A stretch of DNA of 64,000 bases from Dicaeum eximium (taxonomy: Eukaryota; Chordata; Aves; Passeriformes; Dicaeidae), in contig VWZP01010715.1 of assembly GCA_013396995.1 (NCBI GenBank), positions 310,001 through 374,000 on the forward strand, in the 5' to 3' direction. Below the pieces are notes generated by a model. That model was not told where the DNA came from. It searched no databases and was given only the letters and a program-made list of their open reading frames with translations. Positions 14,001-27,112 of the stretch are shown in pieces. Made by a program: the position numbers and the translations under genes. Every line of letters starts with the position of its first letter. The first letter of the stretch is position 1.

Positions 14001-16507
14001 AAATGGGTCCCAGAACATTAATTTTCAAAGTCAGTGTCAGATTTTCTCTATTTCATGCAAGCATGGGATTCAGCAAGTGATTTCTTTTGATAAAACAAAC
14101 TTTTTAAAACTGGAAAGTTGTTTAAAGCTTAATGCCCTAGATTTATCATTTGCTAGCAATTCGTCCATTGAGAACGAGCCAGGATTTAATTATGTCCCAC
14201 CCGAGAGATTCCCATGACCTTCTAAATAGTTAACTTTCATAATTTAGTCCTAGAACATTATAATCTCTCTCTGCCAAAGGCCTACTGATATTGCTATTAT
14301 CTACATTATCCTGGTGACATCACTAGCAGTAAGTCAACTCTGTGACTTCAGTTACAGTCGAAGGACACGGCAAACTCCCTCTCCTTTGTGGACTGCATGA
14401 ATCAAACCATGGCAAATAGTAATAAACTGAGTGAAAGGACTGATTTTATATATTATAATATTTTTATACAAGTGTCACATAATACAAAAAGAGGGTTCTA
14501 TCTAAAGAGCATTAATTTACCAAAACAAATTGGACACAAGCCAGTTCTACTCTGCAGAATGCAGGCATATTTACTGAAGAATAAACTGGTTTAGCTGCCT
14601 TTACTTTACTTGTGTATATTTCTTCTGTTTGAACTGCTAGTTGCAGAATATTGTCTGGAAATCAGCACTTTGGCAGACTTGTATTTGTCTGTAATATGTA
14701 TTGTTTTAAAATAGGTAATACAAGAAATCCATCCAAGCAGCTAATTTAAAATTTCATATTGGAGACATACTGTCATGCAATTCTAAATGTTAGCTGTCCA
14801 AAATTCAGCCTGCCTACTTCAGCAGGCCTGTTTGGGTGCACAGAGCATGATCCAGATAAACTGTTTCTTGTGCACCCTCTTAATCTCACAGTGTGCAATG
14901 GTAAAAGCCCCATGCTGAAGATGTGCTCACTTTGTTCACCTCCTTCAGAGTTGAAAACTTTGTTTCCCCTCTCAGAGCAGAGGAGAGAAAGAAAATCAGC
15001 TAAAGGGAAACCTGCCCATGACTGTTAAAAATGGACCCCTAAGAAATCTGAAAGATGAAGCAAGACAGAGGAAATGGAAAGCAGAGCCACGTTCTCTTCA
15101 CCTCTGTCTGCAGGCAGTTACTTTTACAGTTCCACCCTTGGGAAAGTTTATCAGAAATTATAAGGGATGAGCAGAGAGAGGAGGTGCAACAAAACACAAA
15201 CAAGTAAACAAGCAAGCAAACAATCTTAACTGAGTAAGAGGGTGAGGTTTAGATTTTTGTTGCAAAAATTTTGGTCCATGGCTGTAATTTTTCATTGATG
15301 ATACATGATTTTAGCCCAAGTTTTAATTTTGGGCAAAATTCAGCCCATTAAGGCATCTATATTTTGTTTCTGAGGGAAAACTATTTAACTAAGGTTGTAG
15401 TCATTTAGTGAAATGGATTATGTTTGTGAAATTTGTAAGTGCAGTTTATAATTTTACTGTGTTTTCACAATAAGGTGGTCTTAATAAGAGAAGTTCATCA
15501 CAAGAAAAATTATGCCTAACATAGTTCTCCTTTTTCTTGGTAGTATATTTGCACTAAATGAGCAGCTCATCTATCAGAATTAAGTACTCAAATCCCTTAA
15601 AGACCACTGTGCTAATTTTGTGCTATCATTTGATTAAAACTTGGTGCCTCCACTTTTCCAAAATAAGGACTTTTTTTTTCTCTTTTTACTACTTTAGCAT
15701 GTATTTAGGGAATAATACTTAACAACCTGTCATTTTTTTTCCCTGAGATCTAGCAGTATGAAATTAACTTACATAAAATGTTAAAACATTTATATTTTTA
15801 TCAGCACATAAAGAAATGGAAATGGAGTTTCTAAATGAAGCAGAGACTGGTAAAACCCCATAACTTTAAACACATTACAGATGAATTTAACCTCTTTAAC
15901 TACACACACTATTTGCTTTGGTAGTCCCAAAATGCATTCCCAGAATGCACAGTAGAACTTCTATTTATTTCAATACTGTTATAGCATACCCATATAGATT
16001 GGATACTGTGAACAACTGGTACCAACAGTCAAATAGCAATAAATAGATTAAGTATCTGTTTGATAAGAGAAAGTTTTATATTGTTTCACATCTTCAACAC
16101 AGGAGTAGAAATAAGGTAGAATCAAGATTTATGGGTAGATAAGAGACCAAGATAAATAAATGTACTGAAGCAAAACTTTTTGATATAATTATTAAGCTGG
16201 TTTTGGTAACAATTTTGATTTTCATTGAAGCATATTCATTTCAACAAGGCTTTTTTTTCAAGGCTTCCTATTTACAGAATGGATGGCTGGTTGAGTTAAC
16301 AGCAGCCCAAGTTCAGTGTCCACAGGATAAAATGGGAATCTATCTATCTCCCATATCCCATAGGGCTGCTTTGCTGACAGCACTGTTGACTATTCTAACA
16401 AGAGATTAGAGGACTTCTGCCTTAAAATAAAAATCAAAAATTTACCATAACAAAGACCATTGATGCTGATACAAAACGAAAGCAAATTGAAAAAAGTGTT
16501 AAACTTT
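14001..16507. other. Intergenic DNA, no gene seen
   Basis: AT-rich sequence without a convincing open frame, repeat or RNA gene. Confidence 0.55.
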
Positions 16508-16866
16508 TGTACTGGGTCTGGCTGGAATGTCACAGCAGCTGACACTGTCTCGTGTTCTGGATTTGTGACTGAACTGTGTTGATCACATTCAACTGTTTTG
16601 GCACTGCTGAGCAGTGCTAGTACAGCTCAACTCCTCCTGGTTTTCACTCTGCCTCTCTGCTGGGAGAGGGAAGGAGACTGGGAAGAAACGCAGCCACAGC
16701 TGTTGACCTGAACTGCCCAAAGGCATATTCCATGCTCAATGTTGAGCTGTTTAATCTTGACCCACAAGTTTGCTTGCTTTTTCCCTTCCTCTGCACCCCC
16801 ACACCCCACAGGGAATGATGGAGAAGCTCTGCAGGTGCTTTGCTGCTGGCTGGGGTCAGCCCAACA
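16508..16866 (+). mobile_element. Old ERVL-type solo LTR
   Basis: The segment begins near GGGTCTGGCTGGAATG and has the landmarks of the avian ERVL-type LTR seen again at 28598 and 35031: GCACTGCTGAGCAGTGCT, CCAAAGGCATATTCCAT, a TTAATCTTGACCCACAAG polyadenylation-region motif and GCTGCTGGCTGGGGTCAGCC near the end. It is diverged and shortened (about 360 bp). Its borders are approximate, and I found no target duplication. Confidence 0.7.
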
Positions 16867-19800
16867 CACTCCTTTTCTAACAAAATTCACTGAGCGGCTG
16901 AGCCGGTGATTAAATTCCAAATCTATCAACTGATTAAAAAAAAAGACATGATTTTGTCATGGGGCAGAAATGTGTTCAGTTTGATTCTTAGCTCTGTCCC
17001 AGGCTTTCTCTGTGGCCCTGGACAATCTGAATTTCCACTGTCCTTGGACAAATCACTCAATTTCCACCAACAGGAGTTTTACCAAAACTAATTTAATGGT
17101 AGCAGCAGCAGCAGCACTAAGCCATGTATTGCTTTTGTCTTGCTCTGAAACTGTTTTCCCTCTTGTTTGTAATCAAATTAATCAGTAAGAGGTTTTCTAA
17201 ACTCGCAGCCAAACAGCCTGTGGTTTTCTTTTATAGCAGATCCCATGAATATCAGAAAAGAAAGTGATAATTTGATTATATGTGCTTGAGAGGACCAATA
17301 TCTACTGCAAAGGTTTCCTGTGCACTCTTGCAGCAAATGCAACAGCTAAACAGGCTCAGCTTCAGCTTTGCAACTGTGTTTTCACTTTCAAGGCTGTTTG
17401 TTCTTTAACTGGTGATTGTACACATATAGCTGACATTAAAGAGACTGCTGAATACAAAAGCTAATACAAACTTCAGGCTGTCCCCAGAAGTAATTTTTAG
17501 AGAGACAGGTAATAAAACAGACTTGTGTAGTTCATTAGCTACACCTAACCTGACTGAATACATCACTGTCAACTCTAGTAACCTTGGACACAGAAGACAA
17601 GTGTCACACTAACCAAGATTAATGAAACTACTGAATGTTAAATATAAAATAAGACCAGAGTTTTCAAAACTAAAACTTTTTGTTGCTGAGGTGTTAAAAT
17701 GCTAATGGTTTATTTTTATGCAAATAGGTTATATGAAGCATGGGAGACTTGACAGACACTTTGAACAATTGCAGTAATAAGCAGCATCAAGGGTCTCTGG
17801 CATACAAGGCTCTGGAGGAGGTGTCATGTGACTATCTGCTGCTGTTACTGTCTTTGACCTTATTTTTTTTTTATTCTAACTCTAAACTGAGAACCCTGTT
17901 CTCATTTTCTATGCAGCCTCATTTTCCTTGCCTAGAAATTAGGACTTTTAAAATAAAAACTATTTTACTGTTGTCAGTTCTTTACCTCTTCAGTCTTCTT
18001 TACCTTTTCCTTGAATTTTCTGGTTGACAGGCATAATCTATGATAAATCAAATTCAGTACCTTCTCTTAACTCCTAACAATTCTCTCTTACTCTTTGTTT
18101 TGATGAGAAGTATTTTTCACTCCATTCCAGAAGGTCTTCTGAAAAACAGAAAAAATTATAATATTGGATGACACATTTTATTTACACAAAATATCATTAT
18201 CTTTATATAAACTAGAACTTTAATATCTTTTAATGATATGGCTTGTAGAAACACCACCACAACAGTACAAAATATCATGAAGTAAATAATAAACAGAATG
18301 TGAGAGTAAGTAAATGAAAAGGAGAGCAAAAACCACATCATGTTTGCTTCTCTCATCCTGGGAACCATTAATTCTGATTATTTATTCTGAATTTATTTTA
18401 ACATACGAAATGGGGGGAGAGAAAGGGAAATAACTGATAGCAAAATTAGACTTAGAAAAATTAGATAAAAAGTCATATTTACCTGTCATGAGGCAGATTA
18501 TCAATTAAGAATTAACAACACAGCATTGAAGAGACCTTCTGGGCCATCAAGGACAATGACCTGCTATTGCAGAGATTCTGTTACAAAATTATGAAGTTTT
18601 TTGTTTTGTTTTTAACACCCAGTTGTCTCTACCCCACTGCTTCAATGGCCACATGTCAAATCCATGAAGGAAACTTGTTTGCTTGCTTTGCCCATGAGTT
18701 CCTGCATGGAGTGATTCATGGCAGGGAATCACTGATGCACTGAGCACCTGGATGGGGACCGTCCAAACGTCTGCTCTGGTCTGTAAAACATCTTGTGTTT
18801 TCTGTTTTGTGCTTCCCAGCGAGTATTGGTTTGCTGTCAGTCATTCTCAGTGAAAGAGGAACAGCTGAGGAACAACAGACTTTTATTAAAGCAGCATTAA
18901 AAATCAGAATTATTAGAAAACGTTGTGGTAAATAAAGCAGATCCCTTTGTTCTGCAACATAAGATGATATTATCTTTATTATTTTAATATTTTAAATATT
19001 ATATCTGTATTATAGGTATTACATTAAGCATTGAGTTTTATGGCTATTTTTACTTAAAATCATTTTATTATCTCATTTTCCTTGTCAAATGGTTTCCTCA
19101 TAAAATTTTCCTTAAAGTGCTAAACAGAAAACCTTAAGCAGAAACAATAAATGTACATCCTAATTGTAAATTTTTTTTAAATAACTCCTAAAAAAAAGAT
19201 GTGATTGGTTTTCTTACAAGTAAAGTAATTTACAGTTGTTACAATACCTTTGTGAAGTCTGCACACTGAAAAATTAAACAACCTTCAAAATCCCAAAATC
19301 CTACAAGTTTCATGGTCAAGAATTGCTAATGTTTCTCAATAGTTCCCTATTGATTATTGACAAAAATTACTCATGTTCCTGTGATTCTCCATGTACTTCA
19401 GCGTGAGCATCAAGTTTCCATGGACCTAAAGCAAAATTACAAAAGGAGGGTATTATGAACTTTTTTTTAACAAGGACTAGGAATCTGAAAGAATGAACTG
19501 TCATAATCTCAAATACACTCACAAATAAAGCCTAAAAAATCAATCAAAACAACTCCAATCCTTTATCATCTTTGCACTGTGTATTAGCAACTGTTTTCCC
19601 ATTAAAATGACAGGTGTCATTTGTCCCCCTTGTACTTTCCATGGATTTAGGTAAGATTTTTATGTGGTTTTTGTTTTGTGGTTTCTTTTTTTTTTTTTTT
19701 TTTAATAAGGGTGTGAAAATTCTTATCCTCATAGAGCTTGATATGGACAGTAAATGTCCCCTCACAGAGCCAGGTTTGGAGGAGTGAAGGACCCAGTAAC

Positions 19801-22800
19801 TGACCACAGGAGTGGAAGATGTGTGAGAATTCCTAACCCATCTTCTTAGGCTAAACCTACTTGGGATTGTTGCCAGGGAAGCTGAACAGAGAACACAGTT
19901 ACCTCTCCCTAGAATTCAGTGTGAAGCCCCTCATGGTGGAGAATGGCTCCAGAGAGCTGAGATGAGACCAAGAACGCAGCTTAACAGCAGAGATGGGAAA
20001 AGTAGGTATCAATACATAAAATTTCATGTAAAGAAGAGCAACCAAAGACTGGACAGGGAAACTGGTCACATTACCCCAGACCTCTTTGTACATACAGACT
20101 TCAGCCACTTTAGCCCAGTAAGTGGAGACCTCCCTGGTTTGCTGACAGTGCAGGCTTGCTGCAGTGAAGACTTCAAAACAGATCAAAATGATCAAAAAAT
20201 GAGCTGAGCTTGGAGGAACTGTGAAAATAAAAAGAAGCAGAACAGCACAAAGGCAGAAGAGCAGCAGTGTGATGAGAAGATACGTGATATCACAGGGATT
20301 AATTTTAAAAATTTAAAGAATATTTTAAATTATTAAAAGAAAAATAAAATTCTTATTCTGTCACCTCTCTCCATGTAGTATAGGCAGAAAATAGAATAGG
20401 GTGACTGCAAGCACTGTACTGTTAGTTTAACACATAGAAACAATTGAAAAAGATCATGAATAGTGTTGAAGTACAGCTGGTGAGATCCTTCCTGACCATC
20501 AGAGATTTGATAGCAGTTTCTGTGCACAGCCAATAAAAGTTGAATAAGTAGGCAGGTAAAAATAAATTTACAGCCCCTTCCGTGCATCAAATACCAACTC
20601 CCAAAAGTTTAAAAATTCAATTCCAAAATATCATTTTCCAAACTTTAATTACCTTGAATTTACTCTTTTTCTACATTAGCTTAAGGAAGAACTGATAAAA
20701 CAGGTAAGTCACAGCAACTGAATGATGTTAAACAAAAATCTAAACAAGAGGACTCAAAGGTGCTAAGCTGGATGTGGACAGTAAATGTCTCCTACATTTA
20801 CATCTCACTTCTGTATTTTTTGTTACAGATATACCACGGGTGAGAATTCTCACATAGACAAGAACCTTTACCCGTATGATCACAAGACTGAGACGGATTT
20901 ATTTGATTCCCTTGCACACATCCTCAAGACAACCTCCCTTTGCCAGACTGCAGGACAGAGCAACTGTCTCGTCTGGAACCTTCACCTCCAAACTTGAGTA
21001 TTTCTGTTAACTGATGTGTTTGACTTGCACTGTGCTACCAGCAGCAACCACCTCCGAGTCATTTTCTAACACTACAGAATGCAACTGTGGAAAGAAAATC
21101 AACAACTAAATAAAAGTGTAAGAAGTTACTCATCTGTCACTTGCAATTAGACATGAGAGCCAGAAAATCCAGAGCTATTTGTCCTTTGCACTAGCTCTAG
21201 TTAAAATTAAGCATTCCCAAATCAGCCCACTTGCAGCAAGAACAGAGAAAGCTGCTTTTGATGGACTAAAAATACTAGAAGCAAAAAAGACTTACTGTTT
21301 ACAAGAAGTAAGTTTTCATAGAAGCATTTTGAAAAGGAAAAACTGAATACTTATTTTGTGGGTGTTGATGGTCTGTGTGCATTGCTCCCTCTAGTGTAAA
21401 AGACAGAAAATCACAACAAACATTCTCCAAAAAATCACTGAGGTCAGTAACAAACTTTTTTAAAAAAACATTATTCTCTAGTCACATTTCCCTCCTAAAT
21501 ATTAAACAATAATTGTCAATATTTTGATACAAAAAAAGACATTTTCGCATCATTTCAACTGATGATGTAGGTCTCATGCTTCTATTAACAGGAAATGATC
21601 ACACCAGAACTGAGCAGTGAATGTGCAAACTTACACCCTGTACTTAACTTTAACACTCCCCAAGAAGCTGGGAAGTCAGAACGTGGTTCCAGTTCTTCTC
21701 TCCACTAGAATATGAATTTCCATTCTATGTCATTACTATTACCATCATAGAAGAACCTGGTGTAAAACGTAGTGAAGTACACTCAATATGCACACATTCA
21801 TCTGACTACTGTATCTGGTTAGGCCCTAGAATTTGGAAATAAGGCAGCTTTGGAGCTCAGACTTCCTTTCCTAAGTAGGTACTGAATCCATTAAAAACAC
21901 CCAAGTCACACCTAAGACTAGCAAGTGTGAGAAATTATTTTAAACTTCAACCCAATCTCAAGAGCCACTGGATGATACTGGGTTCATCACAAGGAGTATG
22001 GAACAGCAACTGACACTGCTGCAACTTCCTCTGACAGATCTGGGAAGAATTCCCGGGACAGCTCCCACCCTATAACCAGAACAAAAATGAACAAGCCTTC
22101 CATGCCACTTTCATCAGAAGATCCAGTGTGCTATGTCAGGATACTTAACAAGCTTCTTTTAATCAGTAAAGTTTTCCAGTTGATAATTCTTGTAAGTGCA
22201 TACAGTCTCCGGTAAGATGAAGGCAGAACATTTTCCTTCTCCAAGAACTGATGAAACCATCTCTGAACAGAAACGTCATAAAATACAGCTTGGAAGCCTG
22301 AGCAAAATTCAAACTAGAGTTTTCCCTGATGATTAAAAAAAAAAAAAGTTCTAAAATAATTAAATTACTGCTATTTTGTACAAAAGATGAGCTCATTTCC
22401 CCCCTGCAACGTTGCTCGTGTGCAAAGCAAATGAGGACGCAGGAAGCCTTCTGAAGAATCACTTTGCAACTGCATGCTTTCTTTTTTACTGGCACTTTGT
22501 ATTTCACAGGTATCAACATTCTTATCATACAAGTACTGTCATCTTCCAACTTCAGTTGTAACTGCATTTCAGCTTTCTAAGGTCCAAGGCAGAAAAAAAG
22601 CCCATTTCTCTGTGCATTATCTAGTTTTAGACATACAAAATCTGAGTACATTTTGTGGAACCAGCCTGAAATAAAATCTAATGCGGTGTATTTTTTTTAA
22701 TACCTTTAACAGAGTCCTAACGATGACAAGTGGTTCTACTGTCTCAACATGGCCCAAATTAGGCTCCATTCCCTTTAAATAAGAGCATGATTATATGGCA

Positions 22801-23642
22801 GATCCTTGAAGTCATTATATTTAATGCAGACAAGCAGATTTTAATTTTTCTAACTGGTGTGGCTGTTGTGGCCATCAGAGCAGCATGCCTCAAAGATGGT
22901 CCTTCCAGGGTCCCTGCCATCACTGCTCTCCCTAGAGCTGTGTCTGCTGTCAAGTCTGAGAAAACTGCTTGCTTGATCATTTGTGAAGTTTATCCAACTC
23001 ATCCCTAATTACCAGGGTCCATCACAGACAACTGGTCTCAGCTAACTGGAATACTCCTATGCAAAGGGCTCAGTGAGGACAATGCTGGGTGCCACAGGAG
23101 AACATTCAGCTTCTTGGCCCAGTGCCTCTGGAACAGCTCAGTCATGGAGTAAGAAAACGGGCACTGCTGCAAAATCTCAGGGGCTAAATTCAGGACAAAA
23201 TTTACAGTTGAGAAAGAAATTTTATTTCAAGCTTCTACGGGGGTATTACAAACAATAGAGAATAAAAACATTAAAAACTATTTAAAAAGTAATTGTCCCT
23301 TTAAAATAAAGATTCAAGCAGGTTTAACAATGAAGTATGCTATTCAATGAAGTTTTAAAAAAAAGATTTAAAAAGTATTGGTTTTGCTGTATTTGCTAAT
23401 CCTTTATAAAAAAGCTGGGCATAAATACTTCGTGCATTCATATGCATTATTTGGTGTTTCATATTATATAACTTGGTACAGTATTTATGATATCACTGCA
23501 AAAGAGTTCAAACACAGTGCATTTATAAATAATGGAGCCATTATAAATCACATTGCAAACATACCTTGCCATTTTCATTGTTACAAATTCAGTATCTCAG
23601 TGAAGGTAGGAATAAAGTAGCTACAACAATCAATATCTTGAC
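16867..23642. other. Intergenic DNA downstream of BRD1
   Basis: No gene is supported. Contents: a short AGC run near 17100, an 18-base T run at 19686-19703, and a 28-bp near-duplicate pair (19735 and 20766). A minus-strand open frame of 134 codons at 22163-22567 lacks recognisable peptide content. Some of the 22.7-23.6 kb part could still belong to a longer BRD1 3' UTR ending at the AATAAA at 23221. Confidence 0.5.
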
Positions 23643-24918
23643 TTTATTTTTTTTTCTTTTTAATATAAAAATGCAGTTCTGGAAACCCACCCTCCTTCTT
23701 CCCCCTGCCCAAACATAATGCTTTACTTCTTAAAAATAAAAATAAAGTACTAATTCTATATACATCACATGTACCATACAAAAATGTATCCAAAGTTTCT
23801 ATTGCTACCAAAGTGTTCTAAATTAAAAGTTACATAAATCCCCTCATTGGAAACAAAAGATTACAAGTTACCAAAAAACCAAATTACACACAAACCATCG
23901 AGTTATTTTATACAATTTCCAATACATTTTTCTCCCAAAGCAAGTTGTCTTCTCATGTGCCTGTATAAAAATGCATATCAATATATTTGTCAATTTTATT
24001 TTTCATTATAAAGCAAATTAATACATTTTCTACAATAAATAAAACACAGGGAGGCACACATATCAACAAAATTAAACCAATGGGAGATAAATGGGATATG
24101 GTTTTGAAAGAAATAACGTGCTTGCAGGCTTTAAGCCAGGTTTGTTTAAAACAATAACAACCTTAAGTCATTTTGGGTAACAATGGAGTGTTTTTGGTGA
24201 TTTGCAAGTGATGTACATAGTATAATTTTTATTGATGTCTTTCTCACAAAGTACCCTCCAAAATAATGCAACTTCCTTTCTTAAAATACATATTTGTAAT
24301 TGTAAATTTACATCAATCTTAAATATGTGGTACTTTGTGCAAAGAGCAACAATTTACACAAACATTCAGAAGTCTTTTTCAGAAGCTACAGACCAACGAA
24401 GAAATGATACAAGCAGCACCATACTGTATATGATTTAGGCAAACATATATTTGATGCCATTTTGATATTAGGCTTTAAGATCCACTAAACACCTTAAGCT
24501 GGAAGATGGTGCTTAGGTAACTTAACCTCAGAAAGAAAGAAAAAAAGAGTAAAAAGCATGGAAAAAAACAAAAACCAATTCCCTCCCCAGCAAAATTATA
24601 AAAGGAATTAAGGAGCTACTTCTAAAATCAGAATAAGTTAAGTGTTGAATATACATTTATGTACAATTATGAACACTATGAACAAGACATTTTAACAGGT
24701 TTAGTGGAAAATCCTCCAATCTACAACACAATAAAATAATTAATCAATATGGCAATGGTGATTTAGAAGAATTGCTCAACTATTTCAAGTTTGCAGAACT
24801 CAGCCACTGAATCAACAATTAAGGGGTTGTATCTTCAATACATTCTTTTAGACAAAGAGGTTCATTAGTAGAGTTCAAGTCTCTGTGGTATTTTTCATGC
24901 CTTGCTGGACAATCTCAG
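23643..24918 (-). other. BRD1: Putative BRD1 3' UTR with candidate polyadenylation signals
   Basis: About 1.3 kb downstream of the stop codon is AT-rich, contains no transposon I can recognise and has no open frame of note. On the minus strand AATAAA hexamers occur at 23995-24000 and 23643-23648, and a further one at 23221-23226. The first two would give UTRs of about 0.9 and 1.3 kb. The true cleavage site cannot be chosen from sequence alone; 23643 is used as a working end. Confidence 0.5.
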
Positions 24919-25102
24919 TTAGTCAATATCACTGAAGTCACTGACTGGTTCTCCATGGACTCGACTCAGGTGATTCATAGCACGATCAAAAGCAATTCTC
25001 ACTGCTTTCCGTATGCTCGAGTTACGTCCTTCCATCATTTTTAACTTGTCTATGGTCTCATCTATCCCAAGGGGAACCATTTTGGATTTGGGAAGCCACT
25101 GC
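24919..25102 (-). CDS. BRD1: BRD1 last coding exon: PWWP C-terminal helix and stop
   Basis: The coding part of the terminal exon is 184 nt, with acceptor TTTCTTACAG. It completes the Trp codon and then encodes QWLPKSKMVPLGIDETIDKL, KMMEGRNSSIRKAVRIAFDR and AMNHLSRVHGEPVSDFSDID, followed by a TAA stop. The last PWWP strand and helical bundle are followed by the characteristic acidic BRD1 C-terminus. The human ending is SDLSDID, differing at one residue. Confidence 0.97.
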
Positions 25103-26590
25103 CTGTAAGAAAAAGGTAAAAAGTAAATCTGTTAAATAAAGAGCAAAATCAAGAAATCTGTCCAGAAATGTCAGGGCTAATATGCCATGTTTCTCATACT
25201 GCAGATCAGCTTTACCATTTAAACAAAACAATAAAACACCTTTTAAGATAGTGCTTGCCTTAAATATTTAAAGAACATGAAATATTAAGACAGACTTTTA
25301 CATAAAACGGAGAATGCATTCCAATTCAGTGATATGTACTTAGTGAGTATCAACAGAGTAAGTATCAACAGAGAAATTAGCCTAAAATACTGATGCAGGT
25401 AAAGAATAGGCAGCAGCAGCTAAAAATGGACATGGCTCAAGATTCACCTGGCACAGTATTGTTTCTCTTCATTCTTTCCCTTCCATTATTACAAGGAGTT
25501 TTCAGATGATGGATTTTTGCTTTACATTTCAGGTATCTCTATTTGTTCTTTATGGGGAAAGCTAAGCTGGCAAGGAACTTCTGCTTTAGCATGCTTTTAC
25601 CCTGCAGTATGAAATCCCACTGGCTCTGTATTCAGGGTACTTTTCTGTTTTAAGCTCTATAAGTATCTTTCAATTCCGGACATGGAAGAGTGATATCTGA
25701 AAAAGCTCTACATCCTGTTCTTCTAGTTAAAGCATTCTAAATATTTATTTTGAAAGTATAAATTAAATTTACATCTTTTTCATAAATGTGGATTGTAATC
25801 CTGTTTTATGAAGTTACAGACATTGAGGAAAACAAAAACTAGGTCAATTAATTAATATCTTTAAGATATGTTACTCTAGTCTGCAATCCCAATCCTGCAA
25901 AAGGCAGAAGCCCTCCTTTTGTTGAAAAAGATTAGTTTGGGAGACCATCTGAAGCCAAACCAACAGGAAATCAGACAGTCAAATCTACAAAAATTTTCTT
26001 TTAAATAAATAGAGTTGGCTATTGAAATATTTTCATTCACTTAAAGGACTCTAAACTAGAGCCCTATTGCATTGAGCACACAGACCAAAATAAAATGTGA
26101 AGAGTCAGTATAAGGACACAGACAGTATGATAACAGCATGAAAAGCAGCAGTCTAACCATTATTAGTTTTAATATAGATCAGAGGAAGTTTTAAGATGGT
26201 ATTTTTGAACGAAAGCTTGCAAGTCCTCCAGATATAAGCAGGGAAGAAGAAGAAGAAACAAATATGAAAATCCATAGGGGATGGACACTGGTATCACACA
26301 CTGAAGGTGACACACAGCCTGCAAATGAATGAAAATCACAAACAAGGGTTCAAGACTAAAAGAGACAGAACAGAGATAGAATTATGAGTGCCAAAATAAA
26401 CACAATGAAAGAATCATTACCAAAACAAGTTTGTGGGGTCAGAGTGGAGGGGAGGAAAGGGGCTGGAAGAAATATTGAGTCTTTTCCTGTCCATCTATAC
26501 AGAGTACCCATTAGAGACAACTCTGCACAATATTTACAGGATTTAGGACCACTTGCATATAGAAACTAATCAGAAAAGTTTAAGCTGCAG

Positions 26591-26623
26591 AAGGATGATA
26601 TATATATATATATAAGGATGATA
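26591..26623. repeat. (TA)n microsatellite between short direct repeats
   Basis: About 18 bp of alternating TA lie between two copies of AAGGATGATA (26591-26600 and 26614-26623), in the last intron of BRD1. Confidence 0.8.
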
Positions 26624-26957
26624 GAGATATAAATGTTAGACTATTACTTTTTAAATATTTATGAAGCAACGAAACAATTTTATCAGGTCAATAACTGAAA
26701 GTTGTTTGTAAATAAAAAAAGACTATTTAATGACTTGTAATACTTTTTTTTAAACTGACAATAAAAAGGTATCTTTCAGTGATGATATATACCTTGGTCC
26801 AAAAATTGACTCAAGTATGAAATTTTAACCTTACAGTTTGTAATTCCATAGGAATTATATCCATGGAAAAATAATGTTTCAATTTTCTTCTAGACCAAAG
26901 GTACAGGTTCTTAAAATTTTAAGTCACTGCATTAAACAATACATTTTAATAACATAC

Positions 26958-27112
26958 CAACTTCTTTTATTGTCAAAAAATAGTACTAAGAATAGTTTCT
27001 CATCTGATTTGGTCTGCATTTGTTCTCCAATTTTCAGTACATCTAGAGGTGGCACTGGTATAGTAACACCGTTGTGATGGCCAGCAACACGAGGCATCTT
27101 AGGGTCAATAAT
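26958..27112 (-). CDS. BRD1: BRD1 coding exon: PWWP core
   Basis: This 155-nt exon has acceptor TCTCTTGCAG and donor GTATGTT. It encodes residues 618-668 and two bases of 669. The peptide runs IIDPKMPRVAGHHNGVTIPV, then PPLDVLKIGEQMQTKSDEKL and FLVLFFDNKRSW. It contains the central strands of the PWWP barrel and the aromatic FFDNKRSW segment that forms part of the methyl-lysine cage in this family. Confidence 0.97.

Noticed and set aside
13337..14021. Open frames of 221 and 167 codons
   Set aside because: They lie wholly within the ERVL-like C-rich block. Ser/Pro/His-rich overlapping frames on both strands are composition by-products.
18525..18580. Possible minus-strand CR1 tail (GAAGAGACCTTCTGGGCCAT)
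   Set aside because: Only a short loose resemblance to the reverse complement of the CR1 3' end. The octamer repeat is missing.
22163..22567. 134-codon minus-strand frame
   Set aside because: No conserved peptide and no splice partners. It lies beyond the first BRD1 polyadenylation candidates and is probably chance in AT-rich DNA.
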